This document shows positions 42,762 through 52,217 of a stretch of DNA of 64,000 bases, piece after piece. The notes under the pieces were generated by a model that ran no database searches, was not told the DNA's origin, and was given only the letters and a program-made list of their open reading frames with translations. Both the position numbers and the translations under genes were made by a program. Source of the DNA: Thermanaeromonas sp. C210 (GTDB lineage: Bacteria; Bacillota; DSM-521; Neomoorellales; Neomoorellaceae); contig NZ_BLWF01000002.1 in the NCBI RefSeq assembly GCF_013167955.1, forward strand, positions 351,185 to 415,184, in the 5' to 3' direction. Numbering within the stretch: position 1 is the first letter of the stretch; every line of letters starts with the position of its first letter.

Positions 42762-43520
42762 TCACCTTTCTTCTCCCAACCATCCGGCAGCCTCTAGGGC
42801 CGCCAGGAACCGGTGGCGGATATGGGGATGGTCCTCCGCCAGCAAGCTCACCGTCCTTTTTACTTCGTGGCGTTTTGTCCGGCCGGCAGCCGGGCAGGGA
42901 TTGGGCAGTACCGGCAAGTGTTCTACCTTGGCCACTCCGGCCACGGTGGCCTCCGGGAGGTAAATGAGGGGTCTTATAACTGTGAGCCCTTTTCTCGTCA
43001 GATAAGTTACGGGCAGAAAGGTGGCAAAGCGGCCGTTATAAAGCCAGTTGAGTAAGAAGGTTTCTAGAAGATCGTCCAGGTGGTGACCTAAGGCTACTTT
43101 GTTACACCCCAGGCGCCGGGCCGCTTCGTTCAGGGCCCCGCGGCGGAGGTGGGAGCAAAGGGCGCAGGGATTGGATTCCCTCCTGTACTGAAAAACAATG
43201 GGACCAATAGCCGTCCGCTCGACATGGAAGGGGATGTCGAGTCGGCGGCAAAATCCGACCAGGGGCCGGAAGTCGACCTCCCATCCCAGGTCTACAAAAA
43301 CGGCCTCAAAGTGGAAGTCCAGGGAGGAAAAGTTGCGCAGCAGCCATAACACATAGAGGAGAATAGAGCTATCCTTCCCGCCGGACGCCCCTACCGCAAT
43401 TCGGTCACCGGCGGTAATCATGTTGTATTTATAAACCGCCCGCTTCACGGGCGTCAGAAACCATTTGCCGTAACTGCGTTTTACTTTATGCTCGATGATG
43501 TCCCGTTCATCCACACCCAT
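42762..43520 (-). CDS. TtcA/TilS-family PP-loop ATPase, probable tRNA thiolation enzyme
   Basis: A 252-residue protein with the PP-loop SGGKDSS (residues 46-52) and the CALCSHLRRG motif that binds an iron-sulfur cluster in TtcA-like thiolases, plus LGHHLDDLLETFLLN. It probably adds sulfur to tRNA cytidine 32 or a related base. It is followed by a radical SAM gene. Confidence 0.88.
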   Translation of the reverse strand: MGVDERDIIEHKVKRSYGKWFLTPVKRAVYKYNMITAGDRIAVGASGGKDSSILLYVLWLLRNFSSLDFHFEAVFVDLGWEVDFRPLVGFCRRLDIPFHVERTAIGPIVFQYRRESNPCALCSHLRRGALNEAARRLGCNKVALGHHLDDLLETFLLNWLYNGRFATFLPVTYLTRKGLTVIRPLIYLPEATVAGVAKVEHLPVLPNPCPAAGRTKRHEVKRTVSLLAEDHPHIRHRFLAALEAAGWLGEER

Positions 43521-43586
43521 TTAACTCCCATGTCCCCAGCTGCTCTTAATCGCCCGCCCGGGTCAAGGCCTTCGCCGTGGCCGCCC

Positions 43587-44489
43587 TCAGGCCACGATTT
43601 CCTGAATAAGTATCGACGGGTGGACCAGAAGCCGGATAATCTCCCCCGACCTTTCCTCGGGCCGGAGCACTTCGACGATGGGTCTTAAGGGAACCGCCGG
43701 TTCCTGGGCCACCACCCTGGCTATTTCTCCGCTGGTCAGGCGAACAATGGTGCCCACCGGGTAGCTGGCAATTTCCTGCAGGAAGATTTTGACCAGTTCT
43801 AAATCCAAGGTGCCCCGGGTGCTCTCCACCATCAAAAGCTCCATCCCTTCATGGGGCAAAAGCTTGGGCCGGTAACACCGGTCGGTAGTCACCGCATCGT
43901 AAACATCGGCAATGGCCACACAGCGGGCCGCCAGGGTGATTTCTTCCTTTACCAGACCCCGGGGGTAACCACTCCCGTCACACCGCTCGTGGTGATCCCT
44001 CACTACTAGCCTTACTTCCTCACTTACCAGCCCCTCCAGGCGCCGGTAGCCTGCCTCCGGATGGCCCTTGACCACCTCGAACTCTTCAGGAGTGAGCCTT
44101 CCGGGCTTGCCGATAATCTCGCTGGGTATTTCTAACTTTCCGATATCGTGGAGCATAGCTCCTACGCCCAATACCATCAATTCCTCTTCGGGAAGCTTGA
44201 GACGAGAACCGAGATAGGTGGCCAGCAGAGTCACATTAAGGGAATGCCTGGCGGAATAGGGGTCCACATCCTTTAACATGGCCATCTGCAGGAAGACGTC
44301 CTGCTTCTCCCGCATGCGGCCGATGAACTCCGCCACGGCCTCCCTTACATCTTCCACCGCCAGGCGGTTGCTGCCCAAGCGGCAGCTCCGGTAGAGGTCG
44401 TGGAGGACTGCCTGGGCTTCCAGGTACACTTGCTTAGCCGGACCTTCATCCAGGAGCATGAGCTCCTCAACTTCAGGTGCCTGCCCCAT
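43587..44489 (-). CDS. HD-GYP domain protein (c-di-GMP phosphodiesterase)
   Basis: A 300-residue protein with a short N-terminal region and a full HD-GYP domain: HDIGKLEIP, HPEAGY, HHERCDGSGYPRGL. It should hydrolyse c-di-GMP. A sigma-H-like promoter lies 50 nt upstream. Confidence 0.93.
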   Translation of the reverse strand: MGQAPEVEELMLLDEGPAKQVYLEAQAVLHDLYRSCRLGSNRLAVEDVREAVAEFIGRMREKQDVFLQMAMLKDVDPYSARHSLNVTLLATYLGSRLKLPEEELMVLGVGAMLHDIGKLEIPSEIIGKPGRLTPEEFEVVKGHPEAGYRRLEGLVSEEVRLVVRDHHERCDGSGYPRGLVKEEITLAARCVAIADVYDAVTTDRCYRPKLLPHEGMELLMVESTRGTLDLELVKIFLQEIASYPVGTIVRLTSGEIARVVAQEPAVPLRPIVEVLRPEERSGEIIRLLVHPSILIQEIVA

Positions 44490-44537
44490 AACGTTCTCCC
44501 TGCCCCAAGCTTAGGCGTAGAAAGACCTGTTTCGATT

Positions 44538-44565
44538 ATTCGACAGCTTTTATAAAAATTCCTAC
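44538..44565 (-). promoter_or_regulatory. Sigma-H-like promoter of the HD-GYP gene
   Basis: GTAGGA and CGAAT occur with AGGA-to-GAAT spacing of 22 bp, about 50 nt before the start codon. Confidence 0.5.
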
Positions 44566-44661
44566 TCCCAAGGATTATTAGCCTTAAACACGTAATGCAA
44601 TTGTGGGCAGGCAAAAATCTGTTAGAATGAAGTTGAAAGAACCGCGGAAGGAGGGAGGAAC

Positions 44662-45066
44662 ATGCCGTACCTGACCGTCCAGTCCCGCCGGAGAGCGGAG
44701 CTCATCGACATCACGGACCAAGTCCGGGATCTAGTTGCCCGGCATAAAGTAACCGAGGGGGCCCTGCTCCTTTTCGTGCCCCACACCACCGCCGGCATCC
44801 TCATCAACGAAAATGCCGATCCCGACGTGGCGGAAGATATCCTGGCCACCCTGGCCGATCTCGTACCCCGGCAGGGCGCCTACCGCCACGGTGAGGGCAA
44901 CAGCGACGCCCATATCAAAACGGTCCTGACGGGCTCCTCGGTCCTCGTTCCTATTTTCCAGGGCCGTCTCGGGCTGGGCACCTGGCAGGGGATTTACCTG
45001 GCCGAATTCGACGGTCCCCGCCGGCGCCAGGTCACGGCCACTTTTCTGGCTCCCATCCCGGAGTGA
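44662..45066 (+). CDS. YjbQ/UPF0047 family protein
   Basis: A 134-residue protein with the family signature [13 protein letters not shown] and the histidines of [11 protein letters not shown]. Some members show thiamine-phosphate synthase activity in vitro. A GGAGGGAGG ribosome site precedes the ATG. It stands alone on the plus strand. Confidence 0.93.
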   Translation: MPYLTVQSRRRAELIDITDQVRDLVARHKVTEGALLLFVPHTTAGILINENADPDVAEDILATLADLVPRQGAYRHGEGNSDAHIKTVLTGSSVLVPIFQGRLGLGTWQGIYLAEFDGPRRRQVTATFLAPIPE

Positions 45067-45126
45067 AGGGTCCGAGGGCCACGGAGGTACACGCCGGCAC
45101 CCCCTCCGGTCCGAACGGAAGCCGCC

Positions 45127-45519
45127 CTACGGGGAACCCATCACCGGGCCCTGCCCCGCAAGGGTCCGGACCAGCCGCCGGACCTCGGCGACTTCAAAGG
45201 GCTTGGCCAGGTAGTAGTCGCAGCCCGCCGCCAGGACCTTTTCCCGGTCGCCGGGCATGGCGAAGGCCGTCACTCCTACGATGGCGGTCCTCGGCCGCGC
45301 CTCCTTCATCCAGCCGGCCAGGGTGAAGCCGTCCACCGAGGGGAGCTGCATATCCAGGAACACCAGGGAAGGGTCCTCTTCCCAGAATTTATACCAGGCT
45401 TCCCACCCATCGACGGCTACGATGAGGGTTCCCATGCCTTCCAGCACCGAAAGAAGGAGCTCCAGGTTGAGGTCGTCGTCCTCGGCGATTAGAATCTTAA
45501 GGGGTTCCCCCGCGTCCAC
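45127..45519 (-). CDS. Single-domain response regulator
   Basis: About 130 residues of receiver domain only, with the acidic pocket EDDD, phosphoacceptor in LVFLDMQLPS and a conserved lysine in LAKPF. No output domain. It lies downstream of the broken PAS/HD-GYP sensor and may have been its partner. Confidence 0.93.
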   Translation of the reverse strand: MDAGEPLKILIAEDDDLNLELLLSVLEGMGTLIVAVDGWEAWYKFWEEDPSLVFLDMQLPSVDGFTLAGWMKEARPRTAIVGVTAFAMPGDREKVLAAGCDYYLAKPFEVAEVRRLVRTLAGQGPVMGSP

Positions 45520-45602
45520 AGGTTACCACCCTCCCCGTGCGCGCCGCACCGGGCCACCCGCATGTTAGCCCCCTAACTCCTGTCCCCGGCACCTCCGCCC
45601 AG

Positions 45603-45868
45603 GCTGGCGTATCCCCAGTTTGGCTTCTAGGCCTGCTTGGCTTCAGCTCGCTCCGGAAACCCTCGCAGGCCAAACTATCACTCAGCCTCAAGCTCCGGCG
45701 GACTTCCCGGCAAATTCGGCATCCTGCCTCAGTTGCCGGCCTCGGGCATCCATGCCCTCGGGTCCGCCTCCGCTTTCGGCTTCGCTAAGTTTGGCTGCCG
45801 CTCGGGTTTAGTCGCTCGCTTGAAGCCTAAGCAGGCCTTCCCAGCAAAAACTGGGGATAACTCAGCAG
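45603..45868. repeat. 270-bp element bounded by long imperfect inverted repeats
   Basis: The left end (about 45603-45660) and the right end (about 45805-45868) are inverted copies of each other, sharing TATCCCCAGTTT and AGGCCTGCTT-GGCTTCA blocks. Inner pairs such as GGCGGAC/GTCCGCC and the hairpin GGGCATCCATGCCC continue the fold. It fills the gap between the receiver gene and the HD-GYP remnant and has no open frame of its own. Confidence 0.75.
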
Positions 45869-46221
45869 CCCAGGACCTTGACAAGAAGTCTGTATGCCTC
45901 CGGGTCCCACCAGCCCTTGTCCACCTCTTCCCCTATTATGGCCAGGGCGCGTTCCCGCGGCAGGGCCGGACGGTAGGGACGGTCGCTGGTCAGGGCATCG
46001 TAGACATCCGCCACACTCAAAATCCGGGCAAAAAAGGGGATGTCCGCCGCCTTTTTTCCGGCCGGGTAACCGCTGCCGTCCAGGCGCTCGTGGTGATTGC
46101 CCACCAGGGGCACCGGCGGCTTCGTGCGGTCCATCTGGCTGAGGATGCAGGCCCCGACCTCCGGGTGCTGGCAGATGACCTGTCGTTCCTGGGGAGTGAG
46201 GGGGCCGGGCTTATTAAGGCA
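45862..46221 (-). pseudogene. HD-GYP domain remnant (C-terminal part of a broken sensor)
   Basis: The frame reads KPGPLTPQERQVICQHPEVG, then GNHHERLDGSGYPAG and ARILSVADVYDALTSDRPYR, the second half of an HD-GYP domain. The first half with the catalytic HD pair is absent. It abuts, in another frame, the PAS domain that ends at 46214, showing that a deletion joined PAS to mid-HD-GYP and shifted the frame. Confidence 0.8.
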
Positions 46222-47839
46222 CTATCTCTTTAATCCCGCCCTCTCCCACCCTGACGGGGGCCGCACTTATCCTTATGGGAAGGCGCCGGTTATCCTTGGT
46301 CCGGAGTAGAGCCTCCATCCCCTCGACGTTCTCCCCATCGAAGGCCCGGCAAAGCACGCAGTCGTGGGAGCCGCAGATGGGTTCTCCGGAAGTATAGGTA
46401 TGGCCCAGTACCTCCCTGCAGGGCCTGCCTATGGCCTCGGCCGCCGTATAGCCGGTGATGACCTCGGCCCCCCGGTTCCAGGCGGTAATCCGTCCTTCCC
46501 GGTCCACGGTGCAGATCCCGTCCAGGGAGCTCTCCAGCACCGCCTGGACATGGGCCAGCTTTTCTTCGGCGGTCCGGGCCTGGCGGCTTATTTCCTCCAG
46601 AAGCTCCTTCCTTTCCGTCTCCCGCTCGTGTTTCTCCTGCAGGAGGCTCAGGAGCCGGGAGAGCCTCGTAAACAGGCGGATTAGGTGTTCCCGGTCCCCG
46701 TCTTCCGCCGGCACGAGAACCAGCAGCACCCCCCGCAGTTCTTCCAGCCCCAGGGGCGCAGCCACCACCTTCACCCTTGTCCGCGGGGTCAAGCCGTGGC
46801 CTAAATCGAATTCCTGCCAGCCAACCATCACGCGAAGCTCCCGGGCGCACTGGCCGGCCGGGCCGTGTCCCGGAAGCACCTCGGTTTCTACTTCTGCCGG
46901 GAGGGCATACCTCACCGCCAGTTCCAGCCTCTCCCCTTCGTCATCGTACCGGTAGTAGGCGCCGCCTAAAATAATCCCGCGGTTGTAAAGGACGGCCAGG
47001 GTGTCCTGGATCAAAGCATTAAAATCAACTTCTCCGAGTTTATCCGCCCAGAGGGTGAAGATTTCATTGACCGCCTCCTCATCCCGGAAATAAACCCTGG
47101 CGGCCAGGTCTACCAGCTTCTCCAGGCGGACTATTTCCCCTTCGGCATCCCCGGGCCGCCCGGCCGGCACCTCGGCCTTCACCGCCTGCTCCACCAGGCC
47201 GAAGATGCGGGCCAGGGGCTGGGTCAGAGTGCGGGCTATGCTTCGCTGAAAGACGGCCAGAAAAATCAAGCCGGCCACGGTAAAGGCCAACCCGCCGGCC
47301 GTCACCAGCCAGTGGAAAATGCGATATCCCGCCCACATCCCTTCCAGTCTGGACGTCAGGGTCTCCTGGATCCTGGCCAGCAGGGCGTCAAGGCCGGACA
47401 CCGCAGGTAACAGTTCTTCCGTAAAGTACCGGGATGCCTCGACCCGCCCGTCCCCAGGCCGAAGCCCGGAAGCGGTGGTTTCCAGGAGGGTCAAAACATT
47501 ATGTATACTCCTGTGCTGCCTGGTGGTTTCCCATACAAGGCCTTCCAGGTGCCGGTCCCCCCGCACGGCGGAGGCCAGTCTTTCCAGATCCCGGACCACG
47601 GGACATTCTTCGAGGGCAGCCGCCACCACCGGCCTCCCGGTCAGCAACCGGCCAGCCACCTCGCGGGTGACAGCCGCGCTGTGCTGGCCTATCCTGTGGA
47701 TTTCCAGGAGGGCCTGGTTGAGGGCCACAACCGAACGGCCCACGTACCACAGTTGCACCGACATGATGACCAGGCCCAAGGTAAGAAGCCCGATCAAACC
47801 CGTAACCAGACGGTAGTAGAGCACGAGTTTCCTTTCCAT
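46214..47839 (-). pseudogene. Membrane PAS sensor, truncated by a deletion before its HD-GYP output
   Basis: A 541-residue frame: first membrane span (8-30), an extracytoplasmic helical sensor of about 150 residues, a second span, HAMP-like linker, GAF-like region and a PAS domain with a cysteine motif (PICGSHDCVLCRAF). It stops abruptly at the end of the PAS domain (GIKEIVP). The missing output is an HD-GYP domain whose tail follows in another frame. The N-terminal part may still be expressed. Confidence 0.75.
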
Positions 47840-48089
47840 ACCTGCCGGTCTCCTGCCCGCGAAAGGTAAATCCCTCGTCCGAAGGGGGGCTCCACCCCCG
47901 CCTTTCCAAGGCCTCTCCCTGTCCCCTTCTTCCCCGGTGGGGTGGCTACTCTATTTGGAATAGATTCGACACGTTACCTCTATTTTCCTTGTCCGGCGTG
48001 TGATCTCCATCATGGTAAAGGGCGAAGCCATCCGTTAAAATCTTCTGTGAGCCCACCAGCAAACACACCAAGGTTCAGGGGTGATACCC

Positions 48090-48752
48090 ATGGAAGGACG
48101 TTGTCCCGGACAGGACAGGCGCTGCTGGAAGCCGGAGGACATCTTTGAAGAGCCGTGCCCCCACTGCGGGGGCCCGATAGAATTTTGGAAGGACGACGTT
48201 ACTGTGAGATGTCCCCATTGCCGGCAGCCCGTGACCAATCCGCGCTTTGATCCCGGGTGCGCCGCATGGTGTTCCTATGCCCACAAATGTTTAGGAGAAA
48301 TAGCCCTCACCTACCAGCGCCAGCCCCGGGTCCTCCGGGATAAGCTAGAAGTAGAAGCCCGGAAGAACTACCTGAATAACAAACAACTTTTGAACGTGGC
48401 CTTGAAGTCCGCAGGCTGGGCGGAAAAACTGGCGCGGGAAGAAGGGGTGGAGCCTCTCGTGGCCATTGCGGCCTGCCTGTTCTACGACCTGGGAGGTGCC
48501 GGCGGCGGGCCCGACGCTGCCTCCCGGGCCCGCCAGATTATGGCCGCCGTCCCTGGGCTGGAACCAGCGGTCATCCAAGAGGTGGCCGCCGTGATTGCCG
48601 CCGGTGAAAAAACCCTAGACCTCCCTGCCTGGCGGGTGGTGCAGGATGCGCGCCGCCTCGCCCGCCTGACGGGGGATCCCCATGAGCGCCCTACCTTCTA
48701 CACTGCTGCGTCCCAGGGCCTAGCCGCGGAACTCACCGGCCGGTCTGAATAA
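48090..48752 (+). CDS. Zinc-ribbon plus degenerate HD-type domain protein
   Basis: About 220 residues. The N-terminal third has several cysteines (EEPCPHCGGP, VRCPHCRQP, GCAAWCSYAHKC), likely a zinc ribbon with extra metal ligands. The helical remainder resembles an HD hydrolase, but the HD pair appears as YD in LFYDLGG, so catalysis is doubtful. The ATG at 48090 follows AGGGGTG. Function unknown. Confidence 0.65.
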   Translation: MEGRCPGQDRRCWKPEDIFEEPCPHCGGPIEFWKDDVTVRCPHCRQPVTNPRFDPGCAAWCSYAHKCLGEIALTYQRQPRVLRDKLEVEARKNYLNNKQLLNVALKSAGWAEKLAREEGVEPLVAIAACLFYDLGGAGGGPDAASRARQIMAAVPGLEPAVIQEVAAVIAAGEKTLDLPAWRVVQDARRLARLTGDPHERPTFYTAASQGLAAELTGRSE

Positions 48753-48784
48753 AGGGCATCCTGCCGGGCCCGCCATGCGGAACC

Positions 48785-49729
48785 CTAAAGGAATTCGGCC
48801 CCCACCCGCCGGTAGCGTTCCCGGCGGGCCCGGACCAGCTCTTCCCCTTTCAGCCGCGACAATTCCTCAAGGTGAAAAATAAGCCTCTCCTTGATCCGGG
48901 CGGCCACGCCCCCTTTATCCCGGTGGGCGCCACCCAGGGGCTCGGGGATGATCTCGTCGATTATTTTTAGGCGGTAGAGGTCCTGGGCCGTAAGTTTTAG
49001 GGCCTCGGCCGCCTCCCAGGCCCGGCCTGCGTCCTTAAAGAGTATGCTGGCGCACCCCTCCGGGGAAATAACGCTGAAAAAAGCATTCTCCAGCATGAGG
49101 AGCCGGTCGGCCACGGCCAGGGCCAGGGCGCCTCCGCTGCCTCCCTGGCCGATGATCACCGTAACAATAGGCACTCTAAGGGTGCTCATCATCGCCAGGT
49201 TCCGGGCGATGGCCTCTCCCTGTCCCCTTTCTTCCGCTCCGGTGCCCGGGTAGGCCCCCGGCGTATCCACCAGGGTAATAACAGGACGGCCGAACTTTTC
49301 GGCCTGCTGCATGAGGCGGCGTGCTTTACGGTAGCCCTCAGGGTGGGCCATGCCGAAGTTGTACTGCAAGTTTTCTTTGGCATCCCTACCCTTGCGGTTG
49401 CCGATAACGGTAACGGGCCTTCCCTCTAAGGTAGCCAGCCCCCCTACAATGCTCGGGTCATCCCCGAAACAGCGGTCCCCATGGAGTTCCAGGAAGTCGG
49501 GGAAGATGGCCTGGATGTAATCCACGGCCCCCGGCCTTTCCGGCAGGCGGGCCAGATAAACCCGCTCCCATGCTTTAAGGTTGCTGTATAGTTCCCGTTC
49601 AAGCATTTCCACCCTCGCTTTGAGCATCCCGATCTCGGAACTCAAATCAAAAGAGTGCTCCCGGGAAAATTCCTCCAACTCCTCTATCTTGCTCCGCAGC
49701 CGGGCCAAATTCCGTTCACAGAGCAGCAT
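48785..49729 (-). CDS. accA: Acetyl-CoA carboxylase carboxyltransferase alpha subunit
   Basis: A 314-residue crotonase-fold subunit with GDRCFGDDPSIVGGLA and the acyl-CoA oxyanion-hole region GQGGSGGALALA. With AccD it transfers CO2 from carboxybiotin to acetyl-CoA to give malonyl-CoA. It overlaps the accD stop by 14 nt. accB and accC are elsewhere. Confidence 0.97.
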   Translation of the reverse strand: MLLCERNLARLRSKIEELEEFSREHSFDLSSEIGMLKARVEMLERELYSNLKAWERVYLARLPERPGAVDYIQAIFPDFLELHGDRCFGDDPSIVGGLATLEGRPVTVIGNRKGRDAKENLQYNFGMAHPEGYRKARRLMQQAEKFGRPVITLVDTPGAYPGTGAEERGQGEAIARNLAMMSTLRVPIVTVIIGQGGSGGALALAVADRLLMLENAFFSVISPEGCASILFKDAGRAWEAAEALKLTAQDLYRLKIIDEIIPEPLGGAHRDKGGVAARIKERLIFHLEELSRLKGEELVRARRERYRRVGAEFL

Positions 49730-50567
49730 TCCTATCCCCTCGCGGGTGCATCCTCAGAATCCTGGCCAGGGTGGCCTTCATGTTCTTGCGGGGGACGATC
49801 AGGTCAACAAACCCCTTGGCCAGCATAAACTCTGCGCGCTGGAAACCCTCCGGCAGCTTTTGCCCTATGGTTTGCTCGATGACCCGGGGCCCGGTAAAGC
49901 AGATGAGGGCCCGGGGTTCGGCGATGATGATGTCCCCCAGGGAGGCAAAACTGGCCGTGACGCCGCCGGTGGTGGGATCCGTCAAAACGCTGATGTAAAG
50001 GAGGCCCGCCCGGCCGAATTCCTGCAGCAGGCCTGCTATTTTGGCCATCTGCAGCAGCGACAGGGTCCCTTCTTGCATGCGGGCCCCGCCGGAAGCGCAG
50101 AAAGCCACGAAGGGCAGCCCTTCCCGGAGGGCGGCCTCCACGGCCCGGGCGATCTTTTCCCCCACCACCAAACCCATGCTGCCCATCATAAAGTGACTGT
50201 CCATTACGGCCAGGAGGCAGGGCTCCCCCTCTATCTCACCGTAACCGGTGACTACCGCTTCCTGCAGTCCGGTAACCTCACGGGCTTCCTTCAGTTTTTC
50301 CCCATAGCCCGGAAAGGAGAGGGGATCCCTGGAGGTGAGCTCCGCGTCCAATTCCCTGAAGGTGCCCTCATCCACGGTTTGTTGCAGCCGCTCGGCGGCC
50401 GTGAGGCGGAAATGGTATCCGCAGTGGGGGCATACCTTAAGGTTGTCTTCCAGCTGCTTCTGTATTAAGATCTCCCGGCACTCCGGGCATTTTCCCAGGG
50501 GATTTTCGCGGGCATACGCGGAAGCATGCACCTCTATGTAGCGCGTCCTCTTAAGCCCGGGAAACAT
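49716..50567 (-). CDS. accD: Acetyl-CoA carboxylase carboxyltransferase beta subunit
   Basis: A 283-residue subunit with the N-terminal zinc ribbon (CPEC ... CPHC, near residues 23-47) and the carboxyltransferase core (FVAFCASGGARMQEGTLSLLQM). The leader contains a FapR-like operator just after an extended -10 promoter, so fatty acid synthesis may be controlled by malonyl-CoA. Confidence 0.97.
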   Translation of the reverse strand: MFPGLKRTRYIEVHASAYARENPLGKCPECREILIQKQLEDNLKVCPHCGYHFRLTAAERLQQTVDEGTFRELDAELTSRDPLSFPGYGEKLKEAREVTGLQEAVVTGYGEIEGEPCLLAVMDSHFMMGSMGLVVGEKIARAVEAALREGLPFVAFCASGGARMQEGTLSLLQMAKIAGLLQEFGRAGLLYISVLTDPTTGGVTASFASLGDIIIAEPRALICFTGPRVIEQTIGQKLPEGFQRAEFMLAKGFVDLIVPRKNMKATLARILRMHPRGDRNAAL

Positions 50568-50601
50568 CTAAGAGTTTATCGCCTCCTGCTAGTAGTTGAT
50601 T

Positions 50602-50618
50602 TTATTACCTGATGTTAA
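50602..50618. promoter_or_regulatory. FapR-like operator at accDA
   Basis: TTATTACCTGATGTTAA on the plus strand matches 14 of 17 positions of the FapR box as I recall it (TTAGTACCTGATACTAA). It lies immediately downstream of the -10 box, where a bound repressor would block the polymerase. Confidence 0.6.
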
Positions 50619-50627
50619 ATTATAACA
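50619..50627 (-). promoter_or_regulatory. Extended -10 promoter of accDA
   Basis: The minus strand has TGTTATAAT, an extended -10 (TGn-TATAAT); no good -35 hexamer is visible. Confidence 0.65.
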
Positions 50628-50667
50628 CATTCCCCGGCCGGCGGCCAGCAAAAAGTTCCCTTCCAGG

Positions 50668-50683
50668 TGTGAGGTAAATCACA
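50668..50683. promoter_or_regulatory. CRP/FNR-family site upstream of hcp
   Basis: TGTGA-N6-TCACA is a perfect palindrome (50668-50683). A -10 box TAATAT lies at 50705-50710; the start predicted from it, near 50717, puts the site centre at -41.5, the class II activator position. An NO- or redox-responsive CRP/FNR relative is likely. Confidence 0.7.
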
Positions 50684-50869
50684 GTTTTCTACTGGATTTT
50701 CCCTTAATATGATCGCCGGAGGACATAAACCGGCAAAACCTCTGCCATGCAAATTGAAGAGGTGCTTCCGCAGCAACTATGAAAGGGCCGGGTAGGCAGG
50801 AGATCCTAAAAAGTCCCGGCCCCGGGGATCGCTACGGAAGCACCCGGAAAAGAGGGGAGGAGATACTTA

Positions 50870-52152
50870 TGTTCTGTTATCAATGTGAACAGACGGCCGG
50901 GGGAACCGGCTGTACGAGGGTGGGCGTCTGCGGCAAGAATGAGGATATAGCCAGCCTGCAGGACACCCTTGTCTTCGGCCTGAAGGGGGTGGCGGCCTAC
51001 GCTTACCACGCCCGGGAGCTGGGGGCCCGCGATGAAGAAATCGATGCCTTCATGCACGAGGCCCTTTTCTCTACCCTGACCAACGTGGACTTTGATGCCG
51101 AGCGCTTCCTGGAACTCCTCTTAAGGTGCGGCGCCGTTAACCTTAAGGTTATGGAACTGCTGGACCGGGCCCATGTGGAGCGCTTCGGTGCCCCGGTGCC
51201 CACGGAGGTGTCCACCGGCACCAAGGCCGGCCCGGGCATTCTGGTTACCGGCCACGACCTGCTGGACCTTTATGAGCTCCTTAAACAGACGGAAGGAACC
51301 GGCATTAACGTATACACCCATGGAGAAATGCTCCCGGCCCATGCCTATCCGGAGCTGAAGAAGTTCCCCCACCTGGCAGGCAACTACGGTTCGGCCTGGC
51401 AGAATCAGCGGCGGGAATTCGAAGAATTCCCGGGGGCCATCGTGGCCACCACCAACTGCGTTCTGCTTCCCAAGGAATCCTATAAAGACCGGATGTTCAC
51501 CTGCGGCATAGCCGGCCTGCCGGAGGTCACCCACATCAAGAACCGGGACTTCCGGCCGGTCATCGAAAAGGCCAAGTGCCTGCCGCCTCTGCCGGCCAGG
51601 GAGGGAGGTAAGGTGGTTACCGGCTTTCATCACCAAGCCGTCCTAGGCCTGGCCGATAAGATCGTGGCCGCGGTCAAGGAGGGTAAAATCCGGCACTTCT
51701 TCCTAGTCGGAGGTTGTGACGGAGCCAAGCCGGGCCGGAGTTACTACACCGAACTGGTCAGCAAAATACCCCAGGATTGTGTGGTCATCACCCTTGGCTG
51801 TGGCAAGTACCGCTTCAATTATATGGACCTGGGGGAAATAGACGGCATTCCGCGCCTGTTGGACATGGGTCAATGCAACAACGCCTATTCTGCCATCCGG
51901 GTGGCCCTGGCCCTGGCTGAGGCCTTTAACTGCAGCGTTAACGAGCTGCCCTTAAGCCTCATCCTGTCCTGGTTCGAGCAGAAGGCCGTGGCCATCCTCC
52001 TTACCCTGCTCCACCTGGGGGTCAAGGACATCCGCATCGGCCCTTCGGCGCCGGCCTTTATCTCTCCCAATATCCTGAAAATCCTCCAGGAGAAGTTCGG
52101 CCTAAAGCTCATTACCACTCCAGAAGAGGATCTCAAGGCCATCCTGGGGTAG
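50870..52152 (+). CDS. hcp: Hybrid cluster protein (hydroxylamine/NO reductase), class III-like
   Basis: A 427-residue protein starting at ATG 50870, with the N-terminal cluster motif C3-X2-C6-X8-C15-X5-C21 and C-terminal hybrid-cluster motifs (GGCDGAKPGRSYY, TLGCGKYRFN, DMGQCNNAYSAI). The short length fits class III Hcp, which lacks one helical bundle. Hcp reduces hydroxylamine or NO and guards against nitrosative stress. An in-frame extension to 50779 has no good ribosome site. A CRP/FNR-like site lies about 200 nt upstream, in keeping with NO control. Confidence 0.95.
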
Positions 52153-52154
52153 AG

Positions 52155-52212
52155 CAAAAAAGAGCCGGGCAGCCCTCTCAAGGGGGGTGTCCGGCTCTTC
52201 CTTTTCTTTTAC
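52155..52212. terminator. Bidirectional terminator between hcp and the DUF763 gene
   Basis: A stem with AAGAGCCGG / CCGGCTCTT arms. T-rich on the plus side (CCTTTTCTTTT) and A-rich on the other, so it can end both convergent genes. Confidence 0.88.
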
Positions 52213-52217
52213 CGTTT

